From: Hevea brasiliensis | Lineage: Eukaryota; Streptophyta; Magnoliopsida; Malpighiales; Euphorbiaceae | NCBI RefSeq assembly: GCF_030052815.1 | Contig: NW_026614812.1 | Location: 43,547 to 107,546, forward strand | Direction: 5' to 3' | DNA: 64,000 nt | In this document: positions 49,701 to 61,922 of the stretch, in pieces | Numbering within the stretch: position 1 is the stretch's first letter | How the letters are laid out: each line of letters starts with the position of its first letter | Notes under the pieces: generated by a model | Told to the model about the DNA's origin: nothing | The model's input: only the letters and a program-made list of their open reading frames with translations | The model's database searches: none | Position numbers and translations under genes: made by a program

Positions 49701-50782
49701 AAGAAGGCCACCCATAGAGGGGCTTGAGCTGGGGCCCCCTAAGCCGGGGTGTGACACTGTCATAGGTTACTTGGGCAGTAAAATTTATTGAAATGAGTTA
49801 AGAATAATAGCAACTGAAAATATTAGCAATTAAATAAAAAGTAAGAAGATTTGAAATAAATTAGATTAGTTATTTAGTAGAAAGAATTAAAATGAATTGG
49901 AACGATATTAAAATTTAATTATTATGAAATAATCATGATAACCTAGAAAGTATTGAATGAAATGATAAAAAAATTGCAAAAGAGATATAAGTATATTACT
50001 ACTGTGAATTTAGAAATAAATTGCTTCTTAAGAGGAATAAATTAGAACGAAGGATAGTTGATACTAGAAATATTATATTAAAGTAGATTAAATTCGAGAG
50101 TATCCAAAGTATAATCTATTTCTTTCTTTATTTGTATATATTATTTTCTTTGTTATATTATTGCACCACTAAGCAAAGAATGCTTAGCGATGGATTGTTT
50201 CTCACGCAGTATCAAGATAAAACCCAGTGGATGTTAGATCGATTTTGGAGTCCGGATCTGCAAAAGTATCAAAAATGTATAAGGTTATCACCTCCTTAGC
50301 AATGCATGTCAAAAGGGCTCACAAAAGTTATTTTATGTATTTATAACTAGTTATTATGTTGAAATGTAAATTATGGAATTGTAATTAATTTGTATATTAT
50401 GTAAATTGTAAATTTATGTAATTAGTTTGTAAATTATGTAATTAATGAAAATTTGAGAATTTTGATATATGAAATGAACATGAATGGATATGCATGGTAA
50501 TGAATAAGAATCGAAATGTATGGACACTATCGAAATGATGAGTATGGATGAGATCTTTATTTGAAAATGTTATTAAAAATTTCAAACAGTGAATAGTGAC
50601 TCACGCCAAACGATAATAAAATAGGAAAACTCCACTGGTTTCTCCTTAGAAAAAATAATTGATATTAAAAGATAATGAGTTTAAAATGATTAAAAGAATA
50701 AAGTAAGATGAGTTAAGGTGCTCCGGCATCGAGTGTGACATGCCTCACTTGGCTACACTGTAGACGGGTGAGGGGTGTCACA
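46787..50782 (+). mobile_element. ~4-kb solo LTR inserted in copia RT
   Basis: 3996 bp with ends TGTAACACCCTCACT and GAGGGGTGTCACA (TG...CA), sitting between the two halves of the copia RT. Flanks AAAAT and AAAAA look like a 5-bp duplication with one change. No pol domain, primer site or polypurine tract is visible, and no internal terminal repeat, so a solo LTR fits best. Head, body and tail match the element at 56130-60061 read in reverse. Candidate lineage is a gypsy type with very long LTRs; this is inference. Confidence 0.75.
49413..49756. mobile_element. Foldback element with Pol III-like A and B boxes
   Basis: A ~344-bp imperfect palindrome centred at 49572/49573 in TCACCAATTGAGCTCAATTGGTGA (49561-49584), with outer ends TGTCACACCGG and CCGGGGTGTGACA. 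The right half has a tRNA-like A box (TGAGCTCAATTGGTGAG) and a B box (GGTTCGAATCC, 49611-49621) spaced like a Pol III type 2 promoter. The left half carries the inverted copy (TTCGAACCC). Flanks CAGTC and CTGTC may be an imperfect 5-bp duplication. It lies inside the 4-kb solo LTR. It could be two head-to-head SINE-like copies or a tRNA-related foldback element. Confidence 0.7.
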
Positions 50783-51130
50783 AAAAAACAATGATCATGT
50801 TGTGATTGCAAGAAGCCTAATGACTTCAGAAAACCAGTAAACTCTAGATTCCTTTGTCTAGAGGCTTTTTTGACACCACATAAAGAACTCTTAAGAAAAC
50901 AAACTTGATTAAGACCTGCCCTATTATAACCTTATAGAGGTATAATATAGACTTCCTCATCCAAATATCCATGGAGAAATGCATTATTAATATCCAATTT
51001 GAAGATAGGCCATTGCTTGACAAGCATTAGCATAATAAAGACCCTCACCGTAGCCAATTTAGCTACTGGAGAGAATCTATCCTTATAATTGAGGCCTTTT
51101 ATTTGATTGTATCCCTTCACTACTAAATAA
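50783..51130 (-). pseudogene. Copia RT N-terminal part
   Basis: 50932-51120 reads KGYNQIKGLNYKDRFSPVAK and 'KLDINNAFLHGYLDEEVYI', the RT N-terminal motifs of copia. It continues toward 50783 as a broken frame with 'SRQRNLEFTGFLKSLGF'. The disruption by the solo LTR falls right after the H-D-H-C motif. Confidence 0.83.
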
Positions 51131-52184
51131 GCATTGAATGTGTCTCATCATTAGGCTTGCACTTAACCTTGTATACCCACTTTGAGTCTAGAACCTTATT
51201 ACCCTTAGGTAAAGTAGTAAAACCCAAGTCTCATTCCTTTCTAAAGCCTCCAACTCTTACTGCATAGCTATGATCCAATTAATGTCTTTTGATGCTTATG
51301 AAAAAGTAGTAGGTTCATGGATAACAGAAACATTATGCACATAGGACTAATGTGAAGGTGTAAAGTGAATTTTAGGTAAAGGAAAGATACCTGTTATAAG
51401 GAGTTGACTAAGCAAGTAATAGCTGTGGGAGGAAAACCTTCAAAAACCAAACTAACAAAATCCTTTAACCATGCAAGTTTAGGAATTTATCTAAACATTC
51501 TTCTAAGTGGTATAGGACTGATTGGTGTGTGAGAGGTGGATGGCATGGAAGGAATAGAGGTAAGTGAAACTAATGGAATATCTTATTGTTGTTCTAGTAA
51601 CTGAGGCAAAATTGATGATGAATGGGAATTATTAGATTTTGATAGGAATAAAGAAGTAGGAATGGGAGCCAAAGTAGTATCAATAGAGACATCAATGAAT
51701 GTTTTTGGTAAGATTGGTGTATAAGGAAGAAGGAAATCAAGTGAAGAATGTCTATGAAAGGAAATTGTCATTCAAAAAAGATAACATCCTTACTAGCAAA
51801 TATGTCCCTAGTTTGCAAATTATACAATCTATATCCCTTATGACTCCCCGAATAACCAATGAAAAGAGAACTAATAGATCTCTCAGTAAACTTATCTTTA
51901 ATTATGAGGAAATACATTGGCAACAAAACACAAACACCCAAACACTCTCATGTGCCCATAATCAGGTAATTTACCAAACAACAATTCATAGGGTGTGCTC
52001 CAATTCAATTTCTTCATAAATAATCTATTGAAAATATAGGTAGCAGTTAAAATACATTCAGACCAAAACTCTTTAGGTAAATGGGCATGCAAGCTCAAAG
52101 CTCTTGCTATTTCTAGTAAATGCCTATGTTTTCTCTCCACAACCCTACTCTGTTGAGGGGTATAAGGACACGTCTTTTGATGAA
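51131..52184 (-). pseudogene. Copia integrase C-terminal part and linker
   Basis: 51898-52140 reads ERKHRHLLEIARAL, 'LPKEFWSECILTATYIFNRL', 'TPYELLFGKLPDY' and 'HMRVFGCLCF', the integrase C-terminal region of copia. 51131-51897 is a decayed linker to RT with frequent stops. Confidence 0.82.
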
Positions 52185-52829
52185 TTATGCTTTCTCATGT
52201 AACATTTGGGTAAAACCATGGTTGATAAACTCTGTTCCATTATCTGTTCTAATATTCTTAGCACTCATGTCAAATTGAGTTAATACTAATATAAGAAATT
52301 GACATATTATTACAGTAGTTTGTGACTCGTATTGTAAGATATATGTCCAAGTGGCCCTAGTTTGATGATCTACTATAGTGAGGACGCATTTAATACCATT
52401 AATGGATGTGACCTTGTATGATCCCCAAACATCCATATGCAATAATTCAAAGGCATGGTTGGACTGGATAATGCTAGTGGGAAAAGGCAACCTATGCTGA
52501 TTAGCCAATGGACATATAAAGCAATCAAAATCTTCATCACCCACTATATACTCTCCTGAAATATGATGCAATTTACTCACTGAAATATGCCCCAACCTAG
52601 CATACATAGTAGAAATGTTAACTTTTGAAATCACATGCGAACTAGAACAAAATTCGTTCTCTTTATTGATTTGAGAATTAGAGAACATGATATTTAGAGT
52701 GGGAATTAAGGAATTGGTGTTTTGAATTTCAAACAACGGAAGACAAAAACTAGTACTGTCAATCTTGTAAAGACCTACAGCTCCCTTTCCCAGTGCTATA
52801 ACTTTCTCAGTCTGAAGGTCCTGGAACAA
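52185..52829 (-). pseudogene. Copia gag-pre-integrase and integrase core
   Basis: Contains the HHCC finger ('ARLGHISVSKLHHI' ... 'CFICPLANQHR') followed by core motifs 'LLHMDVWGSYK' and 'IRTDNGTEF', two of the catalytic Asp residues. The continuation with the Glu-containing segment is frameshifted near 52185. Confidence 0.85.
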
Positions 52830-53395
52830 ACATCAAGATGGGTAGAAAATGAGTTTAAATTTGTGTGTTTGCAGTAACTTGCTTACTGACAACAGGTTAT
52901 ATTGGAATTATGGCAAATAAAATGTGTCTTAAATTAATAAAGAATGATGCAGTCTTATATTGCTTATTTTAGTTATTTGATTCAGATTTCCATTGGGTAA
53001 ATGTACTGTTATAGGTGGTGTTATGTTATTTAGGTAATCAAAAAAGGCGTGGTATAAGGGTTATATAGTATGTGGCTCCTGTATCTATTGTCCATGTATT
53101 ACTACTAAATTCACTTGCATAACTAGCATTAATCAGACTGAAATTACCAGCAAAATTTGTGAAGCTGTGGAAAGTTGGAGTCCCTGAGCTTAAGCAAGGT
53201 TGATTTGCCTGTCCAATTATACAGCAGCAACCATTGGTGATTTCCTTTTCATCAAATTCTGAATCTCCTGTTGCATGGTTCCCAACCTTGTGTGTAGATC
53301 CTCTATTCTGTGACTTTCTTCAGAAATCTCCAGTGGTATCATAGTATTACAGGCATTAGAAGCTACTGACCTATGCAACATTGGATCTATTTATC
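52830..53395 (-). pseudogene. Copia protease and gag tail remnant
   Basis: The minus strand at 53071-53085 encodes the DTGAT protease active site, preceded by SSNTWTI. It is surrounded by stops. The gag tail ('EISEESHRIEDLHTRLGTMQQEI') reads up to about 53395, where the copia sequence stops abruptly. Confidence 0.7.
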
Positions 53396-53490
53396 AAAAT
53401 AGAGCGGCAAAAGTATTTATAATGGAAAATTTTAAGAATGAAATAGTAATTATTCAAATTTTGTATAAAATATCTAGAATTTATTTAAAT

Positions 53491-55032
53491 CCAATTGGAT
53501 AAAAAATATCAAACGTTTACGTTAATTCACATTTATATCTACAACTTTTAATTTTGTGTAAAATAGCCACACCTATAAGATTTGTCACAAGTGTATCCAA
53601 TGAAGCGAAATTGAATTTAAAAAGTAAGCGCAAATTACAGTATAGTACCTGAAGACTTATTTGATTATAAATAAAAGTTTTAGATATAATCGTGATTTAA
53701 TATAAACGTATAGCATTTTTAATCCATTGATTAAACTTTATATTCAAAACTAAATTTATTTATATTTCTTTTTAAATGAAATTTTATACTAAAAAATATT
53801 TTTATTAATTTCAATTAAAGTAATTATTTTTTGAATTTAACCATATAAATCTATGTATTCGAATATAAAATTTAAAAATAAATTCATATATTTTTACAAA
53901 TTAATTTTAAAAAGAATATACATAAACTATAGTACTCATTAAATAAAATATGTATTTTATATATAATTTATTCTAATTAATATGTGTATTTTATTTAATG
54001 CATGCTATATTTCACGATAAATTGGGTTTAAACATAATTTTTTTATTGATTTTTTACTAAATATTTGAAAACCTATTAATGAGTTCACATTTTAATTGAA
54101 GAGAAATAAAAAATTAAAAAAAAAACTCAATGTAAAAGTATGCATGGTTCTACAATTTTGTTCTTTTCTTCACAAAGAAAAGGAAAAAATAATTTTATGA
54201 AAAAATTTTCATTTTCACTAGATTTGTAACGTGAAAAACTTATATAATTTATTTAATATATATATTTTAATATTATATATATATATATTTTTTATCCATT
54301 TAATAAATCAGATCTACATATATATTTTTTTCAATTATTACTTACTAATTCTTTAAAAAATTCACCAATGAGTTTGAATTTTAATTCAAGATAGAAAAAA
54401 AAAACTCAATGCAATAATATTCGTCGTTCTACACTTCTCTTAACGAGCAAAAAGAAAGAAAAGAAAAAAAAAATCAGTACAAGAAATTCATGTTTAAAAT
54501 GGATTTGTCATGAATTGTACCATCCATTTTATAAAATATACATGTTAATATAAAATACAGATTTTATTTGATGGAGATTACAATTCATGTGGGATATACT
54601 CTTTCAATAATATAATCTTTTAAAATTACTTTGTAAAAATATATAAATTTATTTTTACATTTTATATTTGAATACATAGATTTTTTTGATTTGATTTAAA
54701 AGATTACATTAATTGAAATTAATAAAAATATATTTTAGTATAAAGTTTCAATTAAAAATAAATATAAAATAATTTTTTTTACATATAAAATTTAATCATT
54801 GGACTAAAAATGCTAAACATTTATGTTAAATCACGATTATATCCAAAACTTTTATTTGTTAATCAAATAAAACTTCAGGCACTATATTGTAATTTATTGT
54901 TAACTTTTCCAATTCAATTTCACTCCATTGGGTACAATCTACAAATCTTAAAGTGTGGCTATTTTACACAAAATTAAAAATTATAAATATAAATGTTAAT
55001 TAACATAAACTTTGGCATTTTTTTTCAATTGG
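53491..55032. mobile_element. DNA element with ~0.5-kb terminal inverted repeats
   Basis: The two halves match in inverted order: CCAATTGGATAAAAAATATC at 53491 pairs with the right end read in reverse, CCAATTGAAAAAAAATGCC. AAAATAGCCACAC, TGAAATTGAATT, AAAAGTTTTRGATATAATC and ATCTATGTATTC occur on both arms. Arms run to about 54035 and from about 54490. The core repeats a GAATTTTAATT...AAAAACTCAATG unit twice. No transposase is present. It resembles a MULE- or foldback-type nonautonomous element. Confidence 0.75.
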
Positions 55033-55352
55033 TATTTAACTTCAGTTGGGTTGAAAAGATAACTCAAACTTCAATTGATGAAACCATGCCCATCCAGAAT
55101 TTCATGGTGCAAATTAGGGATAAAACACTACATTCTTTCATGTGCATTGCTCGAATATATGAAGAAAAAATGGATCATCAAAATTGTTGATAATGGGCGA
55201 AGTTATGTCGATATCTCTGCTGTCGAGCGAATTGTGGTGGATCTTTTGAACGAGATTATCTCAAAGCTTCACAATTTCATGTAAAAGGCCAAACTTAAAA
55301 TACTCTACTCTGTCCCCAACTGAGGCATTGATGCTTGAAGAATCATTTTCAT
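55033..55352 (+). other. Short unassigned open frame region
   Basis: Open frames of 60-70 codons (55075-55284) show no domain I recognise. Nothing else is seen. Confidence 0.3.
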
Positions 55353-55622
55353 ATGAAGAGTAAGTGGAACATTGATGGATATTCATTGGGCAAACCAAGA
55401 AAAGGCGCCATAGGAGGAGTGCTTCGCGATTCATGTGGAGTGGATTCAACGTGCTACTGAGTGAAAGCCGCACAAAAAGCATTAGAACTATGTTTCATTT
55501 TGCCCTGTATATGCACCTTTGCTCTTGAAATACACATTGAATTTGATTCAAAATTTTGCAGTTTCATGGTTCTGCACCCTGTTGTCTTTCATCAGTTATC
55601 CATTCAATATCTGAAAACATAA
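55353..55622 (+). pseudogene. LINE RNase H-like fragment
   Basis: The frame KWNIDGYSLGKPRKGAIGGV with 'LRDSCG' matches the start of the plant LINE RVT_3 RNase H domain (catalytic D in 'NIDGYS'). It continues after an in-frame TGA (55458-55460) into 'VKAAQKALELC' and 'IEFDSK'. This is a second LINE tail fragment, distinct from the one at 20015. Confidence 0.68.
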
Positions 55623-56129
55623 GGCTCTTCCACCAGTTGTTTTTCAACATACTGTTCATGCGTTTGTATGGGCTTTGAGGTGTAGCTCTGTAGGCTGGGT
55701 GTGCTAGGGAATATACCTGATTGCATGGGATTAAATTGGAGCTGCCCTCCTTTTTTTTAATTTTATTTTAAGTACTCCCAATAATAAAGGCTCTAGGATT
55801 TGAACCCTTGACTTTACAGATAAAATTTGCTTGGAAATCAACTCCACGCTACTAATTCAACAAATTATAAGTGAAAAATAGATGCAATTATCCTCCTTCT
55901 CCTCCTTTTACTTCTCATTAATAAAGTTTATGCTTATAAAAAGGGGAAGGTCTGAATATTCCTAGTCCTATGTTGCAGTAATGTATTTACAGCAACAAAA
56001 TGTTAAAGATCAATAAACCGTTTTATTTAAAAATTTATTTATTTTTAAAGGAAGAACAATTACTAATTTATTGCTTTAAATATGGTTGGGCAATGAAGGA
56101 GAGGAGAGGTGCTAGTGACAAGTTAATGG
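55623..56129. other. Intergenic DNA, possible SINE remnant
   Basis: No gene. The segment 55755-55860 read on the minus strand has GGTTCAAATCC, close to a Pol III B box, and TAGTAGCGTGG upstream in the A-box position. This suggests a decayed tRNA-derived SINE. Confidence 0.35.
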
Positions 56130-58194
56130 TGTGATGCCCTTACCCGCCTAACCGTATAGCCGAGTAAGAAGTGCTACATTCGTGCCGAGCACCCTATCTT
56201 GTTTTATCATATCTATCGTAACTTTTGATGTCATTTAAAACATGTATTCTATGTGTAGAAATTTTTTTATATATATATATATATCTTATTTTTATGGAGA
56301 CCAGGACAGAGCCTCCTCTATTTTATTAGCATCTGGCGGGTTTCCACTAATCACCTGTTAACATGTCCATATTCGTTTCACACATTTCCATATCATATTC
56401 TCTTGTATCATATCATGTACAATTATTTATGTGATCTAAAAATGAAGTATCATCTATTGCATTCATATAGAAATTCATAGATAATAAATTACAAGTTTTC
56501 ATTTCAATCTCAAAGTTTAATTACAAGTCCAAAATGAAATGCATCATGAGTAGACATAATGAACTAAAATACTAGTCTATACATGGGCCCTACCAAAATA
56601 CAAAAGACTGGTGAGATGACTCTAGACAATGGCAGATCCGTCGAGCTCACAAGCTGCACTATCGGTGTCATTGCTGCGGCCGCTGACTGATCTCCAAGAC
56701 TACGCAATGGAAAACTAACGCGCTAAGCATAACGCTTAGTGGTGCATAATTTATAATAACAATAATTTAACAATTGAAATAATATCTGCAAATCATAATT
56801 TCTGGGTCTTTTACTTTTTTATTGCTCTTTGGAAGCAATTAACATTATCGGGATCTTTTATGATTACTTATTGTATTTTAAGTCTTAATTAATTTTTATC
56901 AGTGACCAAGAAACCTATCACAAATTATAAAAGCTGGATGCACGGTGTATCGTTAGACAGCCGTATGTCTATCCCATAATGCCCTGTCAGCACGAGGCCA
57001 CCGTCGCACGAGACCTACCGCTGCTTGTAAAGCCGTAAATAAAGTAAGCACAATGGCAAGTAAGTAGACATATAGCATGTAGAATAATCATACCGCATAT
57101 ATATTGTCGGCTCATGATTTTCTCAGAGGCGATCGCTATCCGTAGTCCCTAATTGGTATACCAATTTATTCAAACTAAATAAATAAGTCTAAGTATACTA
57201 TAGGCAATTAAATATTTTTAATTATTTTAGCACTATTCATCATATTATTTTCTCGCACTGCTCATTGGTACCATTAATTTCATATTAATAGGACATTAGT
57301 CGCTCTTTAGATATTCATATCTTTTTTAAGATTTAATTATCCGTATGAGTATTTTTATTATCATAGAGAGCATTTTTCCTATGAACCTTTCTTTAGGTTC
57401 GTGTTGATGTGTTATCTTTATCTAGGAATTTGACTAGGTTAGGATGTCTATTTAGTCATACTTCCTTCATAACAATTGCTCCTCTATGTTTAAACTTAAA
57501 TTTTAGTTTTTAAATCATTGAATTTGGAGTTATAGAACTCAAGTTATGGTCAAAATACTATAATCGGTCCCTTTGCCTCTAAGCTGTCCGTAATTTATAA
57601 TTCTGGTCAATAAAATTTGACCAGTCATTTGATCATTTTATGGTCATTTTTAGACTTAGGTTCCTCACAAGATATGTTCCTCTATGTCTTAGGGACTCCC
57701 AAGTACAAATTCATAATTTTTCAAACTTGGTATAGTGAGTTATAGTCAATGTATTAACTCGACTCTCACCTATAAGGGCAATAACCAACTTCAGTATGAT
57801 GTTTGACCCTCTTTTAGGTCTTTACACTTAGAATTTGGCAAAGGTGTCTAAATCAATGTTATAGCCCTAAGTATCATGTTTCCATATCATATTGGTACAT
57901 CTCAAATGGAATTTCCTAGTGGGAAATATGGCCAAATGAACACACGGGTATCAAATGGCATTCTGGGTTCAACTTAACATTTTCCGGATTTCAATTCCTA
58001 ATTTTGGCTAATATTTTCCTAAGATGAAATGGTTTCTAGAGCTTGGTCAAAACATAAAAATTGTTGTGCTATGTCTTATAAAACTTTTGGCACTAGTTTC
58101 ACTCAATTTGCAGCTTTGGAGACTAAGTTATGGCATTTTTGCCAAAATCGTCTAGCATTCCAAAGGAAAGATTTTGGACAATTTCTGGTTGGCG

Positions 58195-58740
58195 CTTTAG
58201 TGACTCAATTTGTACTAACAATTTGATTTTGTTAAAAGTAAAATTGGGTCATGGTCTTCATGAAAAGTGTAGCCCTATGTCTAAGCTTTCCATTGATGAA
58301 ATTTTAAGTCATTTGGACCAAGATAGAGAGAATTATGACCAAATGAACACGCACTGCTCATTTAGTCATTTTCTGGGTTGGCGCTTTAGTGACTCAACTT
58401 ATGCTAACAATTTGATTTGGTTAAAAGCAAAACTGGGTCAAGTGACTTCATGAAAAGTGTAGCCCTATGTTTAAGCTTTCCATTGATGAAATTTTAGGTC
58501 ATTTGGACCAGATAGAGAGAGTTATAACCAAATGAACAAGATCTGGTTGGCGCTTTAGTGACTCAACTTGTGCTAATAATTTGATTTGGTTAAAAGCAAA
58601 ACTGGGTCAAGTAGTCTTCATGAAAAGTGTAGTCCTATGTCTAAGCTTTCCATTAATGTAATATTAGGTTATTTGGACTAGTATAGAGAGTTATGACCAA
58701 ATGAACACGCATCGCTCATTTGGTCATTTTCTGGGTTTCA
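58195..58740. repeat. Three-unit ~170-190-bp tandem repeat
   Basis: Units start with CTTTAGTGACTCAA at 58195, 58384 and 58553, with a partial fourth near 58700. Each contains GAAAAGTGTAG(C/T)CCTATG and AAGCTTTCCATT. Unit lengths are 189 and 169 bp. Confidence 0.9.
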
Positions 58741-59549
58741 ATATTTGGTCATCCAGGTTTGGGCAGAGAATTGGTCATGATTTTGGCAAAATTTGGGCAT
58801 GGTGTCTCCATGAAAAATGGGCTATTTTGAGTCTATTTTCACCTCCAATTGGCCTCATACCAATTGGAGTCACACATTTTTAGTTATGGATCAATAAACC
58901 CACTGGACTCATTGAGTCCAAACCTGCAGAAAATTGAACACTCCCAATATCTCAATTCCTTCAACTTCCTTACTTCAATTTGCATGCAATACACTTCTAT
59001 AAGCAACAATTTCAACTCAATAGGTCAATTGCAATATTTACACTAAGTCCTCAAGCATTTACACAAACCCTAGTTTTCAAAGTTTTAAATTTTCACAAAC
59101 ACTACACAATCAAACACCCAAATATTTCAACTCATCACGCATTCTCATGGAACCATTTTTCATCACTTAAAAGCAATAAACTTCAAGTTCTATGGCTGCC
59201 AAAAATTCAAGGGTTCTTTTCTCTAGATTTTCTTTTTGTTTAATAATATTTATGCTTGGCTAAACATGCTTTTCATATTTAATAAAGAGAAGAAGAGGGA
59301 TTAGTGCACTAACCTTACTTGAACTTCCCAAATCTCAACTTTCTTGCTTCTTATGGGTATCTATGGCTTCCTTATGGAGTGGGGAGTATTTTTTATGAAG
59401 GGTGCTAAAGGTTTTGATGGGTAGAAGCTTGGGAAATCAAGCTTGAAAGCTTGAATATCAATGGAGGAAATGGGGGACAATGGTGCTAGAGGAAGAGAGA
59501 GAGAAAGAGTGGATAAGAAGATAAAGTTGGTGGCTTTTGTCTTCTAATG

Positions 59550-59550
<1 letters not shown>

Positions 59551-59621
<71 letters not shown>
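59551..59621. repeat. (AT)n microsatellite
   Basis: About 35 AT units, the longest in the window. A (TTTTC)n run follows at 59668-59718. Confidence 0.95.
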
Positions 59622-59624
<3 letters not shown>

Positions 59625-60061
59625 TATTGTGTACTTTAAATTTTAAAATTTCCATAAGCTTTTTTTTTTTCTTTTCTTTTCCTTTCTTTTCTTTTCTTTT
59701 CTTTTCTTTTCTTTTCTCTTCTCATTTTCCAAATTCAAATTCATAAATTTAATTTAAGTTAATTATTTTATTTCCTAATTTTAATTTGACATTTAGGTCA
59801 AAATTCACCTCTAGGGGTAAAATGACCAAAATGCACTTCATGGTGCTCATCAGGTTATTTTTATTATTTTATACCAATTAATAAATTCTCTAAATTTTAT
59901 TTTATTTTCTCAAAATTTTTTCTATATTTTTTTAATATTTATTTCATGAATTTATGCCTCCTCACTATAGTTTAAGTGTAGTTCCAGACATCCTGACTAT
60001 CTCAATGACATTAGTCGTCGTAATAAGAAATGTACGGGCTACCTTTGGTGAGGGCGTTACA

Positions 60062-61538
60062 AATGGAAGCAGGAAGACTATATATCTATGTCATCCGAAT
60101 GGTGGTGATAGTGGCTAGGGTAAGGATGGCAACGGGTCGGGTTTTTGTGGGCACTCAACTTAATCAAATCTTGATAGAATAAGTTTGAGTAGTATATAAT
60201 TGATTTCGAGATGGATTCAGTTTGAAAATGATACCCGTGAACGTTTGAAAATGATACCCAGAACGGGTTTGAAAATGATATCCGTAATGGGCTCGGGTTT
60301 TGCTAATTAAAGCTTTCAAATATTTTTCTAATTGAACAAAAGTAGAATTGCATCTATTGAAGTAATAAGAAATAAAAAAATAATTCTTATGTATACTCGA
60401 TCTATTATGAACTTAAAATACAACATATAGTGTAAGATTCGCATGTAAAATAAATAAGACCCATATAAATATATCTATTTGTTTTTGAATATATAATGAA
60501 CCAAAGTTTAAATAATTTTTTCCCCAAACAATAGCTTTAGTTGCTTGTTAATTTGAATAATATAAATCCAAAAATCTAAATTTTTGAGAGGAGCTCCTCC
60601 TTTTGGAAATCTTGTTCCCTTTTTTCTTCCTCCTCTACTCCCTTTCTCCATCCCCTTATTTACTTTAATTAATCTTTAGGTAGTCTTTTTGCTAGTGGTA
60701 ATTTCCTTTTTTTTTCTTTTTATAATTTTTATTTTATTGAATTTTATGCCAATAATAATAAAATCTGCTCTTTTGAAGTAGAATATATTTATTGTCATAA
60801 TTTTTGAGAATTTATTTTTTTATTGAGATTTTGTGTGATATATTACTTTATTATTTGGTTGACAGTGTAAAAGATGGATAAATTTTCTGACAATTATTAG
60901 ATAAAACTCATAAAAAAAATCATGAAATCAAATAGTGACTAAGAATATAGACTAGAACTAGCATATAGTATTCCCAATTGGGTAATCAAATCAATTAATA
61001 ATTAAAAATATAATTTTCTTATATTTCAAAAATTAATTTTCTCTTCGTTTAACCTCTCCCACAAATAGGCATCAAAATAATTTAACTATTAAAATTATTT
61101 TTTACGGCAAAAAAATTGGCAGGATAATTGCTGCTAATGAATTAAAATTAAGTATGAGGGCTTAAAAAGATGAAAAAACAAAATAGTCTTGCAGCATCGA
61201 GTAGCACTTGGTGTGGCAGCCAGTTTAGGGATATATTAGGCAACCAAATATGGTGAATACAATGTATTAATCTGCTTAGATTTCAATAAGAGAAACACAT
61301 TACCATCAAACATGACACCAAATGACAAACACAACAATTAAGAAATTAAGTTGGAGACATAGAAGCTCAAGCTAGTTAATTGGCCAATTTACATATGCAT
61401 ATATGCTCATCAACTGCCCTTCTAGTTCCCATCTCTCTCCACCCATTGCATGCATATGCCCTGCCTTTCACATATGCATCACTTCATTAATCCTGCAATA
61501 TCTAATAAAACCCTAATTAGAATTGTACAGTATATTTA
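60062..61538. other. AT-rich intergenic DNA
   Basis: No gene. 60122-60305 resembles the left part of a decayed hAT-like element (AAGGATGGCAACGGGTCGGG), with a GTTTGAAAATGATACCC unit repeated three times (60220, 60243, 60267). Confidence 0.5.
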
Positions 61539-61911
61539 CACTACAACAAATGTTAGAATTAGCAGTAAAAATTTTATATCGACATTAATTTTACTGCTAT
61601 CAAGCTAACATATAACAACAACATGAATAATGACCGTTGATAATACATAAAAAAGGTTATCATTAATAAATTTTTAATAGCAACAATTATTATTACAAAT
61701 AACTATTTTTTTTAGAACAATCACAATTTTATATAAAACATTTACGGCCATAATTTTGTGACACTAATATGCAATAATTCATATATTGTTATCATAAGTT
61801 TGTAGCAACAATATGAAACAATTCGTGTATTGCTACCATAAACTTATGGCAACAGTTTTTATATTTTGATAATAAAAATTTTTACTGCTAAATTTAATAT
61901 TTCTTGTAGCG
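61539..61911. mobile_element. CACTA-like MITE
   Basis: The left end is CACTACAACAAATGTTAG. The right end, in reverse complement, is CACGCTACAAGAAATATTA. Both are followed by TTAGCAGTAAAAATTTT. It has an AT-rich interior without a coding frame. Termini resemble CACTACAAGAAA-type CACTA elements. It ends 11 bp from the stop codon of the CRC-like gene. Confidence 0.7.
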
Positions 61912-61922
61912 TGGGTAGAATT

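Larger units (their letters stand above)
45840..53395 (-). mobile_element. Decayed Ty1/copia element, split by a solo LTR
   Basis: Minus-strand copia pol remnants in the order protease, integrase, RT, RNase H (right to left), which defines Ty1/copia. The element is interrupted at 46787-50782 by a solo LTR. Gag is represented only by a short tail near 53210-53395. No LTRs were found, so both ends are truncated. Many stops and frameshifts mean it is dead. Confidence 0.85.
56130..60061 (-). mobile_element. ~4-kb solo LTR with perfect target duplication
   Basis: 3932 bp. On the minus strand it starts TGTAACGCCCTCACC and ends GGGCATCACA. It is flanked by a perfect AATGG duplication (56125-56129, 60062-60066). 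No coding domain or internal repeat pair is present, so a solo LTR is the simplest reading. It is homologous to 46787-50782: both have a TAAACTA(T/G)AGTGAGG(A/G)GGCATAA-like head, a middle part rich in TCATTTGG and CCATAAC words, and a GCTAAGC...GCTTAG(T/C)G segment near the tail. It holds ~180-bp tandem repeats at 58195-58740 and a very long (AT)n at 59551-59621. Confidence 0.82.
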
